A DNA stretch of 54,101 nt from Methanobacteriota archaeon (lineage in GTDB: Archaea > Thermoplasmatota > Thermoplasmata > UBA10834). The notes beneath the pieces were generated by a model. That model saw nothing but the letters and a program-made list of their open reading frames with translations, ran no database searches and had not been told where the DNA came from. The stretch is taken from contig CP070736.1 of the NCBI GenBank assembly GCA_020347645.1, positions 453,184-507,284 on the forward strand, written 5' to 3'. Positions 9,742-17,574 of this stretch are shown here, one piece after another (position 1 is the first letter of the stretch; each line of letters begins with the position of its first letter). Made by a program: the position numbers and the translations under genes.

Positions 9742-10536
9742 TCAACCGGTCTCCTCAAGGCTTTCACTGGCCAGTTGAGCGCCTTTGCGCCCGGACAGCA
9801 ACATCGACCCAAACGTAGGGCCCATGCGAGGAAGACCGTATGTCGCTGAGACAGACATTCCGACCACAATGAGGCCAGGGTGCAAGAAGCCGGTCTTTTC
9901 GACGACCGCGTCCTCGCTCTTTTCGATCCACATAGCCCCGCAGCCAGAGACCTCGAGCAGCCCCCTCTCCTCAAGCTTTCGCGCAACGGAGGCGTCGTGG
10001 CCTGTGCCGTCGATCACCACCTTCGCCTCTATTGAAATCGGGTCGACACACGCGACGGGCTTCGGCAAGTAGGAAATCGGAGACCAGTTAACGACTGCAC
10101 CAGCGACCCTATTTCCGTCCCTCAGAACGACGTCGTCGAATGACACCATGTTCAATACCTTGGCTCCGGCTTCACAGGCAGCAGCTATAAGCTTAGAGCA
10201 AGCGAGAGGGCCGGGTGTAGTATACAAACCGGGTTCGAATTCCCTGCATTTGATGCCCAGCTCAGCGAGTATCTTCTCAGCAGGAGCACGGACAGTTACC
10301 GAATTCATAAGGAAACCGCCCATCCAGAATCCTCCGCCGAGGTAGTTGTTCTTCTCGATTATGACCACTCTTGACCCCTTTCGAGCCAAGTCATAGGCTG
10401 CCATCAGGCCGCTCGGACCTCCGCCAATCACGATGACATCCGTATCCATTATCTCATCCATGTCACGGATAAACTCCGCAACGATGGCCTTCGTAACAGC
10501 TCTTTCAGAAGAACTCTCGAACAACGGCATCGACAC
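9742..10536 (-). CDS. thi4: Thiamine thiazole synthase Thi4, with an active-site-type cysteine
   Basis: Thi4 builds the adenylated thiazole precursor of thiamin from NAD, glycine and sulfur. The Rossmann motif DVIVIGGGPSGLMAA (about 33-47), the GGGFWMGG segment and the GTGHDA motif are clear. At the position of the yeast sulfur-donor Cys205 (before MDP in yeast) this protein has Cys163 in ACVDP. Sulfide-dependent methanogen enzymes have His there, whereas Haloferax volcanii Thi4 has Cys. The sequence therefore predicts a suicidal, cysteine-donating enzyme rather than the sulfide-dependent type. The start follows a TATA box by 30-40 bases. No TPP riboswitch was recognised upstream. Confidence 0.93.
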   Translation of the reverse strand: MSMPLFESSSERAVTKAIVAEFIRDMDEIMDTDVIVIGGGPSGLMAAYDLARKGSRVVIIEKNNYLGGGFWMGGFLMNSVTVRAPAEKILAELGIKCREFEPGLYTTPGPLACSKLIAAACEAGAKVLNMVSFDDVVLRDGNRVAGAVVNWSPISYLPKPVACVDPISIEAKVVIDGTGHDASVARKLEERGLLEVSGCGAMWIEKSEDAVVEKTGFLHPGLIVVGMSVSATYGLPRMGPTFGSMLLSGRKGAQLASESLEETG

Positions 10537-10568
10537 GCACCAGTTTGCAGCTTCCGCAAACTAATTCC

Positions 10569-10577
10569 CGAATATAA
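10569..10577 (-). promoter_or_regulatory. TATA box of thi4
   Basis: Read on the minus strand this is CTTATATTC, centred about 37 bases before the thi4 ATG, giving a predicted transcript start near 10547. A perfect inverted repeat lies just upstream. Confidence 0.45.
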
Positions 10578-10588
10578 GATTTGTTGCG

Positions 10589-10619
10589 TCGTACCATCGA
10601 AGGCGGCCGACTGGTACGA
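10589..10619. repeat. Inverted repeat upstream of the thi4 promoter
   Basis: TCGTACCA (10589-10596) and TGGTACGA (10612-10619) form a perfect 8-base inverted repeat. A further TCG/CGA can pair inside with one bulged base. It sits about 12 bases upstream of the thi4 TATA box, where an archaeal activator or repressor could bind. Confidence 0.4.
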
Positions 10620-10929
10620 TGATGCTGTAAGGGACAATAATAAAGACGGCGCATTTGATGACAATCCAAGGGGCGGAGCATATGAGCTCTGCATCGATGC
10701 CCCGCAAGCGAGGTCATCTGGCTCCGCTCCACCCTCAGAGTGCAGGCAATACGAAATCGTCGCACCCGAAGTCTGCCGAGAATGCGGAGATCGCAAGCGC
10801 CTTGCCGAGGGCGTTCTTCAAGAGCGGGAAATGTCGCGCCAGCGTGGTTGGGCAGAATAAGTCCGTCGAAGACGGCTCTAAGACATGCTCTCCGGACGGA
10901 ACTCAATCCGTTGGTCACCAGATGGGCGC
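10620..10929. other. Intergenic region, with a start-less open frame
   Basis: Between the thi4 promoter and the regulator's stop there is no gene with a normal start. A plus-strand frame stays open from inside thi4 to the TAA at 10858-10860. Over its last 90 codons (from 10588) it has purine-first codons and a CRECGDRK motif, but no ATG, GTG or TTG before the ATG near the end. It could be a decayed gene, a gene with an unusual start, or chance. Confidence 0.25.
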
Positions 10930-11541
10930 TTATGCCTCAATAGGGATACCTGCAGCCTGCTTTATGCGATCATACTTCTCCCGGTACAGTTTCGCGCAGA
11001 CGCCACAGCACAGGTAGTGGGTCTTGCCATCAAGCTTGATCTTGACGCCCTCATCAGTCATCGGATGCCCGCAGTAGTAGCATTTGAGGTGCAAGCCGCT
11101 CTCGTCAGTCAGCGAAGCGCGGGGGAGCTCCTTCGCCGTTCGCAGGATCATGGAGTTGTCCATCTTTGCGATCTCAGAAATCCTAGAAAGCGACCTGACG
11201 AAATTCTGGTATTTACCCTGATCATAGAAAGAAAGGATGCACAATATACGCGAATCCGACAGCACATGGATCTGGCGAACGATTTCGTCATCCTTGATGC
11301 GCTCTACGACGGAGTCAATCTCCGACGGTTTGGCCTCTATGATTGTGGCGACGGATATCTGCCCGAGCATATCCGCGTTTAACAGAATAGAGTATCCTTT
11401 GATCAAACCGCTATTAGTCATGCCCTGCACTCGTGAGCTCACGGTAGGCGTGCTAACACTGATTCTGGAGGAAATCTCCCGGAAAGACGCTCGACCGTCA
11501 GCCTGCAGCTCTCTCAATATCTTCCTGTCCGTCTTGTCCAT
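10930..11541 (-). CDS. AsnC/Lrp-family regulator with C-terminal TRASH metal-sensing domain
   Basis: Residues 1-60 form an AsnC-type winged helix-turn-helix (MDKTDRKILRELQADGR, then SVSTPTVSSRV), followed by a ligand-binding-like domain to about 140. The C-terminus is a TRASH domain with Cys154, Cys157, Cys178/179 and Cys182. TRASH domains bind soft metals in archaeal copper and other heavy-metal regulators, so metal-dependent control is likely. No metal transporter lies next to it; its neighbours are thi4 and a divergent parvulin. Target genes are unknown. Confidence 0.88.
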   Translation of the reverse strand: MDKTDRKILRELQADGRASFREISSRISVSTPTVSSRVQGMTNSGLIKGYSILLNADMLGQISVATIIEAKPSEIDSVVERIKDDEIVRQIHVLSDSRILCILSFYDQGKYQNFVRSLSRISEIAKMDNSMILRTAKELPRASLTDESGLHLKCYYCGHPMTDEGVKIKLDGKTHYLCCGVCAKLYREKYDRIKQAAGIPIEA

Positions 11542-11780
11542 TTCCGATAACCCTGTTAACAGTTGTATGTTCTTGCGGATAGTCTTTTCGATTGAAAGGT
11601 ACGGGGGTAATCAGACCTGTCACACCGGTTTCCGACCATCTGGCACATGCTGAATCGGGCAACCTCGGTTGAATTCCACCGTTCTGTGCATGGGAAATGT
11701 CATCCAAACGCCTGATGAATGTTCGAATCCGAATCACTTTTGCAACAAGTAGTTATCATCGAATCGCCTTCGCAAAAAGC

Positions 11781-12062
11781 ATGACTTCCAAAGTCAACGC
11801 AGCTCATATACTTGTGAAAGAAGAGGCGAAAGCGAACAACCTTCTGACAATGGTTAGAGCGGGTCAGGACTTCACGGATCTTGCGAGAACCCACTCAGAG
11901 TGCCCTTCGGCCAAGGATGGAGGGAGCTTGGGTTGGTTTGGCCGGGGCCAGATGGTGAAGGAGTTCGAAGACGCTGCCTTCGGAGGACGCAAAGGCGAAG
12001 TCGTTGGTCCCGTGAAGACGCAGTTCGGATGGCATCTGATAAAGATTGTTGACGCCAAGTGA
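11781..12062 (+). CDS. Parvulin-type peptidyl-prolyl cis-trans isomerase
   Basis: This is a stand-alone parvulin domain of 93 residues that catalyses prolyl isomerisation in folding proteins. Landmarks are the AAHILVKEE strand, the SECPSAKDGGSLGWFGRGQM segment, F(E)DAAF and the C-terminal QFGWHLIKI, all classic parvulin elements. No signal peptide is present, so it is probably cytoplasmic. An upstream extension of the frame to 11697 exists, but ATG 11781 matches the domain start and lies about 25-30 bases after an A/T-rich TAGTTATC, which suggests a leaderless message. Confidence 0.92.
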   Translation: MTSKVNAAHILVKEEAKANNLLTMVRAGQDFTDLARTHSECPSAKDGGSLGWFGRGQMVKEFEDAAFGGRKGEVVGPVKTQFGWHLIKIVDAK

Positions 12063-12184
12063 CGGTATCGGGGGACCTATAGGGCGACCCTGCAAGACCG
12101 CAAGCCAATGAGCATAGTGCCGGAATGACTTTCGGTAAGGAATGTCAAAGCAGCCATTCATACAAAAGCGCTGTCGAGCGGCCG

Positions 12185-13567
12185 TCACAGCTCTTCCTTG
12201 AGCTCCACACCCAGGTTCGCCATGGATTTCTTGTACGACCTTATCACAGACGTGTACTCTTTCGTCGGCCTGCGACGTCCCGCATCCCAGCATTCCGAGA
12301 GATCCTTCCCCAGCGGCGGGTTGGCGAGCTTGGATTCGTACTTGGCCAGCAGCTTGTTCGCAATCGCATTGGCATCCGACAGCTTCATTCCTGCCACGGC
12401 GTGTCCGACTTCGGCTGATATCCTCGGTTCGACCGGGGTCGTTCGGTCTTCGTATCTGTTGGAGGCCACGCCGACCGATTCTATCGAAAGCCCCGAGCTG
12501 ACTGCAGCGATCACCGATGCGGAAGTCTCGAATAAGCACATAGGAGTGCATGGACCAGCAGATGTGTAGTTCAAGTTCAGACTTATGATGTGGGAATTCC
12601 TGCTGATCGCCTGTCCCGTGGCGCTTATCACCCACAGGAGCTCCCTGCAGCTGCTGGAAACATACCTCAAATGCAACGGGAAAGGCAGGATCCAACTCGA
12701 CTGATACGTGAGTATTCCCATCAGATGATGGGCGACGTTGGAGACGGCTGTACCCTCAGTCCCGCCAGCGTATCCACCCAGCAGAGGTCCCATGCACATA
12801 CTTATGGGGCCGCCCAGCGAAAGGGCGGTCGTTACCTTGTTCAATCTAGCGAAGTCCGTCTTCAAGGGGTCCATACAACAGATCATGTAGGCGTCGGACC
12901 GTCGCATACCGAACTTCGGGTGCAACGCTGCGGCGAAAGCGATGTCCGATTCGGCGGTCGAGAGGGAGTTCATTATCGGTATGCCCTCACGGCCGACCCT
13001 GTTGCATGCTTCCCTGGCGAGGACTGCGTTCCTCATCGCACCCAATATCTCCAACGGCGATGCGGGCCGGATTCTCATGCCGCCGACGCGAGTGATCGCA
13101 GGCGTCGTTATCCCATTCGTCTCAGGTATCTCCGCATAGCCTTCGACGAGGGTAATAAACGATTTGTCGCTGGAACAGGCGCCCCCGCCCGTGCCAAGCA
13201 GACACCACGGAGGTGTTTTGTCGCCGACTTTCCTCCCCCTCAGTTTCCTGCGGTCGCGTCCTTCACCGAGTTCGATCTCCTTAGGGGCCTCTGATATCGC
13301 CCTTCTTATCTCCTCTTCAGAGTACGATATCACCCTCGCTGTGCTTGTGCAGTACGCGCCAACATCGGCAAGGAGTTCGATTGCCGCCTCAAAGACGTCA
13401 TCTGCCAATGAGCCATCGTCGGGAATTGGAGTCTTTTCATTGTATTCTATCCCGTATTCCTTGACCTTCTCCTGCACCTTGGGAGCAAACCGCCGCAACT
13501 GGTAATCCGATTCGCTCATCGGGGTCCCTTCAAGCGCCTTCTCCATGACGTCGAGAATCTGCACCAA
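12185..13567 (-). CDS. MtmB-family methylamine methyltransferase homologue lacking pyrrolysine
   Basis: The protein aligns end to end with monomethylamine:corrinoid methyltransferase MtmB (460 versus 458 residues). Shared blocks recalled from Methanosarcina MtmB include the LGGYAGGTE region (FGGYAGGIE in MtmB), the SAGPCTPMCLFE region (CAGPCTEMCLLE) and the C-terminal PLGKDLSECWD. In MtmB pyrrolysine 202 lies in a GRPGMGV-O-GPETS context; here the matching stretch is GREGIPI-M-NSLST, with Met199 encoded by ATG (minus strand, 12973-12971). No in-frame TAG exists. The start is TTG 13567 or GTG 13564, five to eight bases after the corrinoid gene stop. The substrate cannot be assumed to be monomethylamine. 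Confidence 0.85.
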   Translation of the reverse strand: MVQILDVMEKALEGTPMSESDYQLRRFAPKVQEKVKEYGIEYNEKTPIPDDGSLADDVFEAAIELLADVGAYCTSTARVISYSEEEIRRAISEAPKEIELGEGRDRRKLRGRKVGDKTPPWCLLGTGGGACSSDKSFITLVEGYAEIPETNGITTPAITRVGGMRIRPASPLEILGAMRNAVLAREACNRVGREGIPIMNSLSTAESDIAFAAALHPKFGMRRSDAYMICCMDPLKTDFARLNKVTTALSLGGPISMCMGPLLGGYAGGTEGTAVSNVAHHLMGILTYQSSWILPFPLHLRYVSSSCRELLWVISATGQAISRNSHIISLNLNYTSAGPCTPMCLFETSASVIAAVSSGLSIESVGVASNRYEDRTTPVEPRISAEVGHAVAGMKLSDANAIANKLLAKYESKLANPPLGKDLSECWDAGRRRPTKEYTSVIRSYKKSMANLGVELKEEL

Positions 13568-13571
13568 GATT

Positions 13572-14219
13572 TCACTTCCGTTTGATTAGCTTGTTGGCCA
13601 GCTTAACCGTGGTGGCAGCGTCCTCTCCCCAGCCATCAGCGCCTATTTCCTTTGACCATTGGCCCGTTGTCGGACCGCCGCCGACCATTACTGCATGCTT
13701 CTTCCTGATCTTCATCGAAGTTAAGTAGTCTATGATGTCCTTCTGAGAGCCGATAGTGCTTGACATCAGCGCAGAAGCACCAATGATCTTCGCGTTTGCC
13801 TTCTGAGCCTCTTCCACGAACGTCGCGGTCTTGACATCCACCCCAAGATCCTCGACGTTGAACCCGCTGGCCATGAGCATATTGGATACGATGTTCTTGC
13901 CAATCTCATGGATGTCTCCCTGCACGGTCCCGATCACGACAGTCCCTTTCGAAACGGCCTTATCCTTAGGAATGAGTGGAAGCAGTAGAGACATAGCAGT
14001 CCTCATCGCATCCGCGGCGAGCATCAGTTCCGGAAGATAAATCTCCATCTTCTCGAACTTATCGCCCACATCTTCGATGGCGGGGGAGAGTCCTTTCTCT
14101 ATGGCATTGAGCGGGTCCATGCCCATCTTGATAGCCGCTTTCGCCGCCTTCTCCGCTGCGACTGAATCGTACGACAGTATGGCATCCGCCAAATCCTTTT
14201 GCACTTCCTTCTCATCCAT
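13572..14219 (-). CDS. Methyltransferase cognate corrinoid protein (MtmC/MtbC/MttC family)
   Basis: This small corrinoid protein carries the methyl group between a substrate methyltransferase and an acceptor methyltransferase. The N-terminal helical cap spans about 1-90. The B12-binding Rossmann domain has D102-x-H104-x2-G107 (GDIHEIGKN), with H104 the lower axial cobalt ligand, then GASALMSST and VGGGP. Length is 215 residues, as usual. ATG 14219 is preceded by a strong GGAGGT; the longer upstream frame is not coding. It is the only corrinoid protein visible and lies between two kinds of methyltransferase gene, so it may serve all three. Confidence 0.95.
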   Translation of the reverse strand: MDEKEVQKDLADAILSYDSVAAEKAAKAAIKMGMDPLNAIEKGLSPAIEDVGDKFEKMEIYLPELMLAADAMRTAMSLLLPLIPKDKAVSKGTVVIGTVQGDIHEIGKNIVSNMLMASGFNVEDLGVDVKTATFVEEAQKANAKIIGASALMSSTIGSQKDIIDYLTSMKIRKKHAVMVGGGPTTGQWSKEIGADGWGEDAATTVKLANKLIKRK

Positions 14220-14284
14220 GAATCTACCTCCTATGGCAGGGTTCCGCATTCGCGGTTCTCCCGGCGAAGGAATAATCCTCTTGT

Positions 14285-14293
14285 CATATAAGG
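14285..14293 (-). promoter_or_regulatory. TATA box for the corrinoid protein/MtmB-like pair
   Basis: The minus-strand sequence CCTTATATG lies in a 165-base spacer and predicts a transcript start near 14263, about 45 bases before the corrinoid protein ATG. This would let the corrinoid protein and MtmB-like gene be expressed apart from the upstream MttB-like genes. Confidence 0.4.
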
Positions 14294-14384
14294 GTTCCAG
14301 CAAGGTCTGCCGCACCCTTATCATAGACCAGGGCGGCTGATTCAGGGGATGCCGTCTTCCCCACGCATGCTGGTCCAATAGGAC

Positions 14385-15824
14385 TCAGAAGTCCTTCACT
14401 ATTTGTTTCAGCTTATTGGAGACAGATGCATCGAGCTTTTCCGGCATGTGACTAGATATAATCTTCTCCGCCTTCTCTCCAGCAGCGGCGAAGAGGTCCT
14501 TCTTGCCACCCTCGACCCAGGATTCGAATGACGACATATCCCACAGCGTCGGAAGATAGAATTCTCGGACCCTTTTGAGCGTGTGCATCTCAGAGAGGTA
14601 GTTTCTTCCTATGCCCACCTTCTTTATCAAATCGAGAGATATTGCCTCGTCGCTGACCTCGATGTCTTTCTGCGAATTGATTGCCAAACCAACGATTTCA
14701 TGATCAAGCATCATCTGCTCGTACGAAAGCAAGGTAGAACCATCCGCCAGACCTATTCCATTCATCACCTCGCTACCTGCTGTGATCAGAGGCGAGCACA
14801 GGACAGAGTTCTCTATCGACACGCGGAGACCCGGGATCCTCGAGCTGCCGCCTATGCCACCTGCGGAGCATGGAAGGTCCAGGAACTTCGCCATCTCCAC
14901 ATTGCCAATGCTTATCAGAATCGTCTCGGGCGAGCCCGAGTTGTAGGCGCCCGTCTTGGGGTCCATACTAGACTGGACCGAACCATACAGGAGTGGCGAG
15001 CCGGGTTCGTGCGCCTGCATGGCGCAGGCAAGGGCCATCGTTTCAACATGGTTCACAACGAGACTTCCGGCGATGGTCGCAGGACCGGTTAGCCCCATGC
15101 TTGCCATGCCCGTTATATGCACTGGCACATGGTTCTCCGCCCAAACCATCGCAGCGTCAGTCGCGCCTTCATCAAGAATCAGGGGTGAGACCGTGCAGAC
15201 CATGGCAGACAGATAGTGTCTCTCTTTGAGCTCGTCCTTCGAGCCGACTACCGCCGCGGCCATCTCGACCTGAGCACGGGCCTCCTCAGGCGTCGTCGTC
15301 GACTCGGTTTCTATGTGCTTGGTGGTGTTTTCCATCGCAGTCTCGAGGCCCTTCAGCACATGCGACTTCGATGAGATGTCGTGCGCGACTACCATCGGCT
15401 CATAGATGCTCAGGTATGGCATCCAATCGCCAAGTACTGCCGTCTTCCTGATATCCTCTAGTGTCGACTTTCGCCGCGTCTTGGTCTCATCGTTCCAGAC
15501 AGATATGCCACAGCCGTCCGTGGTGTGGTATTGATGCCTTCGGTCCAGAGGAAGATCGTATTCCTCCGTCCTCCCCGCGAGGACTATCTTGGAGGGTATC
15601 TTCTTGAGCAAGGCGCCTACGAGGTCCGCGGGGCACTTCACGACATTCGTATCTTCGTCGACAACGGCTCCAGCGCGCTTGAGCGATTCTCGGGCAACAC
15701 TGCTGTGGACCTTTATGCCCGTGGTCTCGAGGACGTTCAACGCAGCATCATGTATCTTCTTTCTGTCCGAGTCATTCATGAAGTCTTTTGGCTCCATAAC
15801 CCTGAATCTGTCCGCAAACGACAT
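14385..15824 (-). CDS. MttB-superfamily methyltransferase, non-pyrrolysine
   Basis: This 479-residue protein belongs to the trimethylamine methyltransferase (COG5598) superfamily. It has the N-terminal IHDAALNVLETTGIKV helix pair, a central TIM-barrel and the C-terminal helical tail. Shared superfamily blocks include ENTTKHIETEST and ITAGSEVMNGIG. The reading frame has no TAG, so it cannot contain pyrrolysine. In this respect it resembles MtgB-type glycine betaine methyltransferases, which transfer methyl groups from quaternary amines to a corrinoid protein. Substrate is unknown. A 165-base spacer with a TATA box separates it from the corrinoid protein gene. Confidence 0.9.
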   Translation of the reverse strand: MSFADRFRVMEPKDFMNDSDRKKIHDAALNVLETTGIKVHSSVARESLKRAGAVVDEDTNVVKCPADLVGALLKKIPSKIVLAGRTEEYDLPLDRRHQYHTTDGCGISVWNDETKTRRKSTLEDIRKTAVLGDWMPYLSIYEPMVVAHDISSKSHVLKGLETAMENTTKHIETESTTTPEEARAQVEMAAAVVGSKDELKERHYLSAMVCTVSPLILDEGATDAAMVWAENHVPVHITGMASMGLTGPATIAGSLVVNHVETMALACAMQAHEPGSPLLYGSVQSSMDPKTGAYNSGSPETILISIGNVEMAKFLDLPCSAGGIGGSSRIPGLRVSIENSVLCSPLITAGSEVMNGIGLADGSTLLSYEQMMLDHEIVGLAINSQKDIEVSDEAISLDLIKKVGIGRNYLSEMHTLKRVREFYLPTLWDMSSFESWVEGGKKDLFAAAGEKAEKIISSHMPEKLDASVSNKLKQIVKDF

Positions 15825-15984
15825 ACAAACATCTCCTTCAAAGGAAGGCGAACGCCTCTACAACCTCGAATTGATAGAAAAGTCTTTTCGATTATCTTAA
15901 TGAGGCGGAGTCCAACCACCGTGCGAAAGGGTTTTCTAACTCACGCAATGAGCATGTCCGGGCATTCTATCGGAGCGGTCTTGT

Positions 15985-17418
15985 TCACCCTTTCGCGTCC
16001 TTCTCGTACCTCTCTATAATCTCGTTCCCAGAGCGGACGATTTCATCGTCGAGCGCTGGCACGGTATGCTCCTTCAGGATGCTCTTGGCGATCGCTCTTG
16101 CTTCGGGCACCATGCTGTCCGAGAGAGTTGCCTCCCAACCGAGCGTCTTCTCGTCGAAGAAAAATAGTTCCTTCTTGAAATTCCTCGCAGTGTGTGGATG
16201 CGTCAGGAAGGTGTTGCCGTGTCCGACCTCTTTCACGACATCCAGCGCAATGGTCTCCTCCGATATGGTCACATCCCTCATGTAGGCGCGGACGTTTCTC
16301 CAAACGCTCGCCTCAATTACTGCCTGATCAAACGCGACACCTTTGACCGCATCGATGCCCCCTATCCCGGATACGAGATCCGTATTCGTCATGGTGCTGA
16401 GCGTAATACCTAGTACCGTCGTGAACGGATGCGGTATTCCTGGCGTGTCCATATCGTTTATTCCCCAGTCGCCAACCATTGACGGGATTCCATATCTACG
16501 GGCCATCTGTCCCAGGCCTGCAGCTATGAGTGGCTGCTCGCTCGTCATGTAGTTAATCATACCGGTCTTCATGCTTATGGGAGCGGACGATGAGCAGTAG
16601 ATATGCGGCGAACCTGGAGCCGCGAACTGGGTGATGACGAGGCTCGCCAGGTTCTCGCTGTTCGCATTCGCAATCGTCCCTGCGAGCGTAACCGGGCTGG
16701 AGCCTCCCGAAAGGGACATAGACATGGACATGATAGGTATGCCAGCCTTGACGAGCTCGACCATCCCCTCGACCGCGCCACCTTCGAAGGACAATGGCGC
16801 GATTGAGCAGCATATCACGGAGAACAACGGTCGCTTCCTGAGTTCGTCCTCTCCCCCAGCTATTAGAGAACCGAGTTCAACCTGCTTCCGTGAATCCTCA
16901 GCGCTCATGACGGATACACCGTTCACATGCTTGGTGGTGTTTTGCAGAGCAGTCCAGAGTTCGTGAAGGCCATGTGTGACTTGAGGAACCTCGGTGGCGG
17001 TGATGGAAGTCCATAGAAAGTCGACACCCTCCAGGCCGTCCCCGAGTCGAATGAAGTCGGCGATATCCTTTCGTGTTGATGGTCTCTTCTCGCCAGTGTC
17101 CATGTCGCGAACATATACGCCCAGGCCAGTCGTAGCCGCATACGGGGGACCGCTGGTGGGAATCCGCATGTCGTTCTTGCTGTCCCTCGCGCACAACCTT
17201 ATGTTCCTGGGGGCCTTCTTCAGAGCCTCGTTCACCATCTCCTCTGGTATGCGGGCGACCTTCTTCGAGTAGTCAACATCGGCACCCGAATCGCTCAGCA
17301 TCTTCAGGGTCGAATCGCTGCGAATCATCATTCCGATATCATTCAAGCTCTTCAAGCTCGACTCGTGTATCAGGTCTTGCTCGTCCTTTGAGAGAAAGAC
17401 CACTTTCGCGTTTGCCAT
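15985..17418 (-). CDS. MttB-superfamily methyltransferase, non-pyrrolysine (second copy)
   Basis: This second COG5598 protein of 477 residues is clearly diverged from its neighbour but has the same layout: HESSLKSLNDIGMMI near the N-terminus, QNTTKHVNGVSVMS in the barrel, and the VKEVGHGNTFLTHPHT region before a helical tail. There is no in-frame TAG. ATG 17418 was chosen because the product begins at the family start and a GGAGAG lies upstream; the frame continues to 17499 without homology. It is probably first in the methyltransferase cluster, 156 bases after the exporter gene. Distinct substrates for the two MttB copies are likely but unproven. Confidence 0.9.
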   Translation of the reverse strand: MANAKVVFLSKDEQDLIHESSLKSLNDIGMMIRSDSTLKMLSDSGADVDYSKKVARIPEEMVNEALKKAPRNIRLCARDSKNDMRIPTSGPPYAATTGLGVYVRDMDTGEKRPSTRKDIADFIRLGDGLEGVDFLWTSITATEVPQVTHGLHELWTALQNTTKHVNGVSVMSAEDSRKQVELGSLIAGGEDELRKRPLFSVICCSIAPLSFEGGAVEGMVELVKAGIPIMSMSMSLSGGSSPVTLAGTIANANSENLASLVITQFAAPGSPHIYCSSSAPISMKTGMINYMTSEQPLIAAGLGQMARRYGIPSMVGDWGINDMDTPGIPHPFTTVLGITLSTMTNTDLVSGIGGIDAVKGVAFDQAVIEASVWRNVRAYMRDVTISEETIALDVVKEVGHGNTFLTHPHTARNFKKELFFFDEKTLGWEATLSDSMVPEARAIAKSILKEHTVPALDDEIVRSGNEIIERYEKDAKG

Positions 17419-17574
17419 AGTTACATCTCTCCGCCACTGTGCTCTTTCGGAGGCCTCCGTCAATCCTCTGCACGGGTAATATTCATTTCGACTTCCCAAG
17501 GCGTCATGTTTAAGACCTTTCGCCTTCGCGCTCGGGAAGACCTGTTACTTGTCTGTGTTGAAGTTGTAGCGTCG

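Noticed and set aside
10537-10700. A TPP riboswitch upstream of thi4.
   Set aside because: Neither the CTGAGA element nor the ACCTGATC-type core could be found on the minus strand.
11640-11740. A T-loop-like GTTCGAATCC at about 11719, considered as part of a tRNA gene.
   Set aside because: The flanking bases do not pair as a T stem, and no anticodon or acceptor stems could be found.
12590-13294. A 234-codon plus-strand open frame inside the MtmB-like gene.
   Set aside because: It lies entirely antisense to a gene with clear homology and has shadow-type composition with many Arg, His and Pro residues.
11581-15893. A shared 13-mer AGTCTTTTCGATT upstream of the AsnC-TRASH regulator (11581-11593) and of the first MttB-like gene upstream region (15881-15893).
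   Set aside because: Exact 13-base repeats are expected by chance many times in a window of this size, and the distances to the start codons differ (about 40 and 57 bases).
14385-17418. The possibility that the MttB-like genes are amber-containing true trimethylamine methyltransferases split by TAG.
   Set aside because: Each frame is uninterrupted over the full family length and ends at TGA; no TAG occurs inside.
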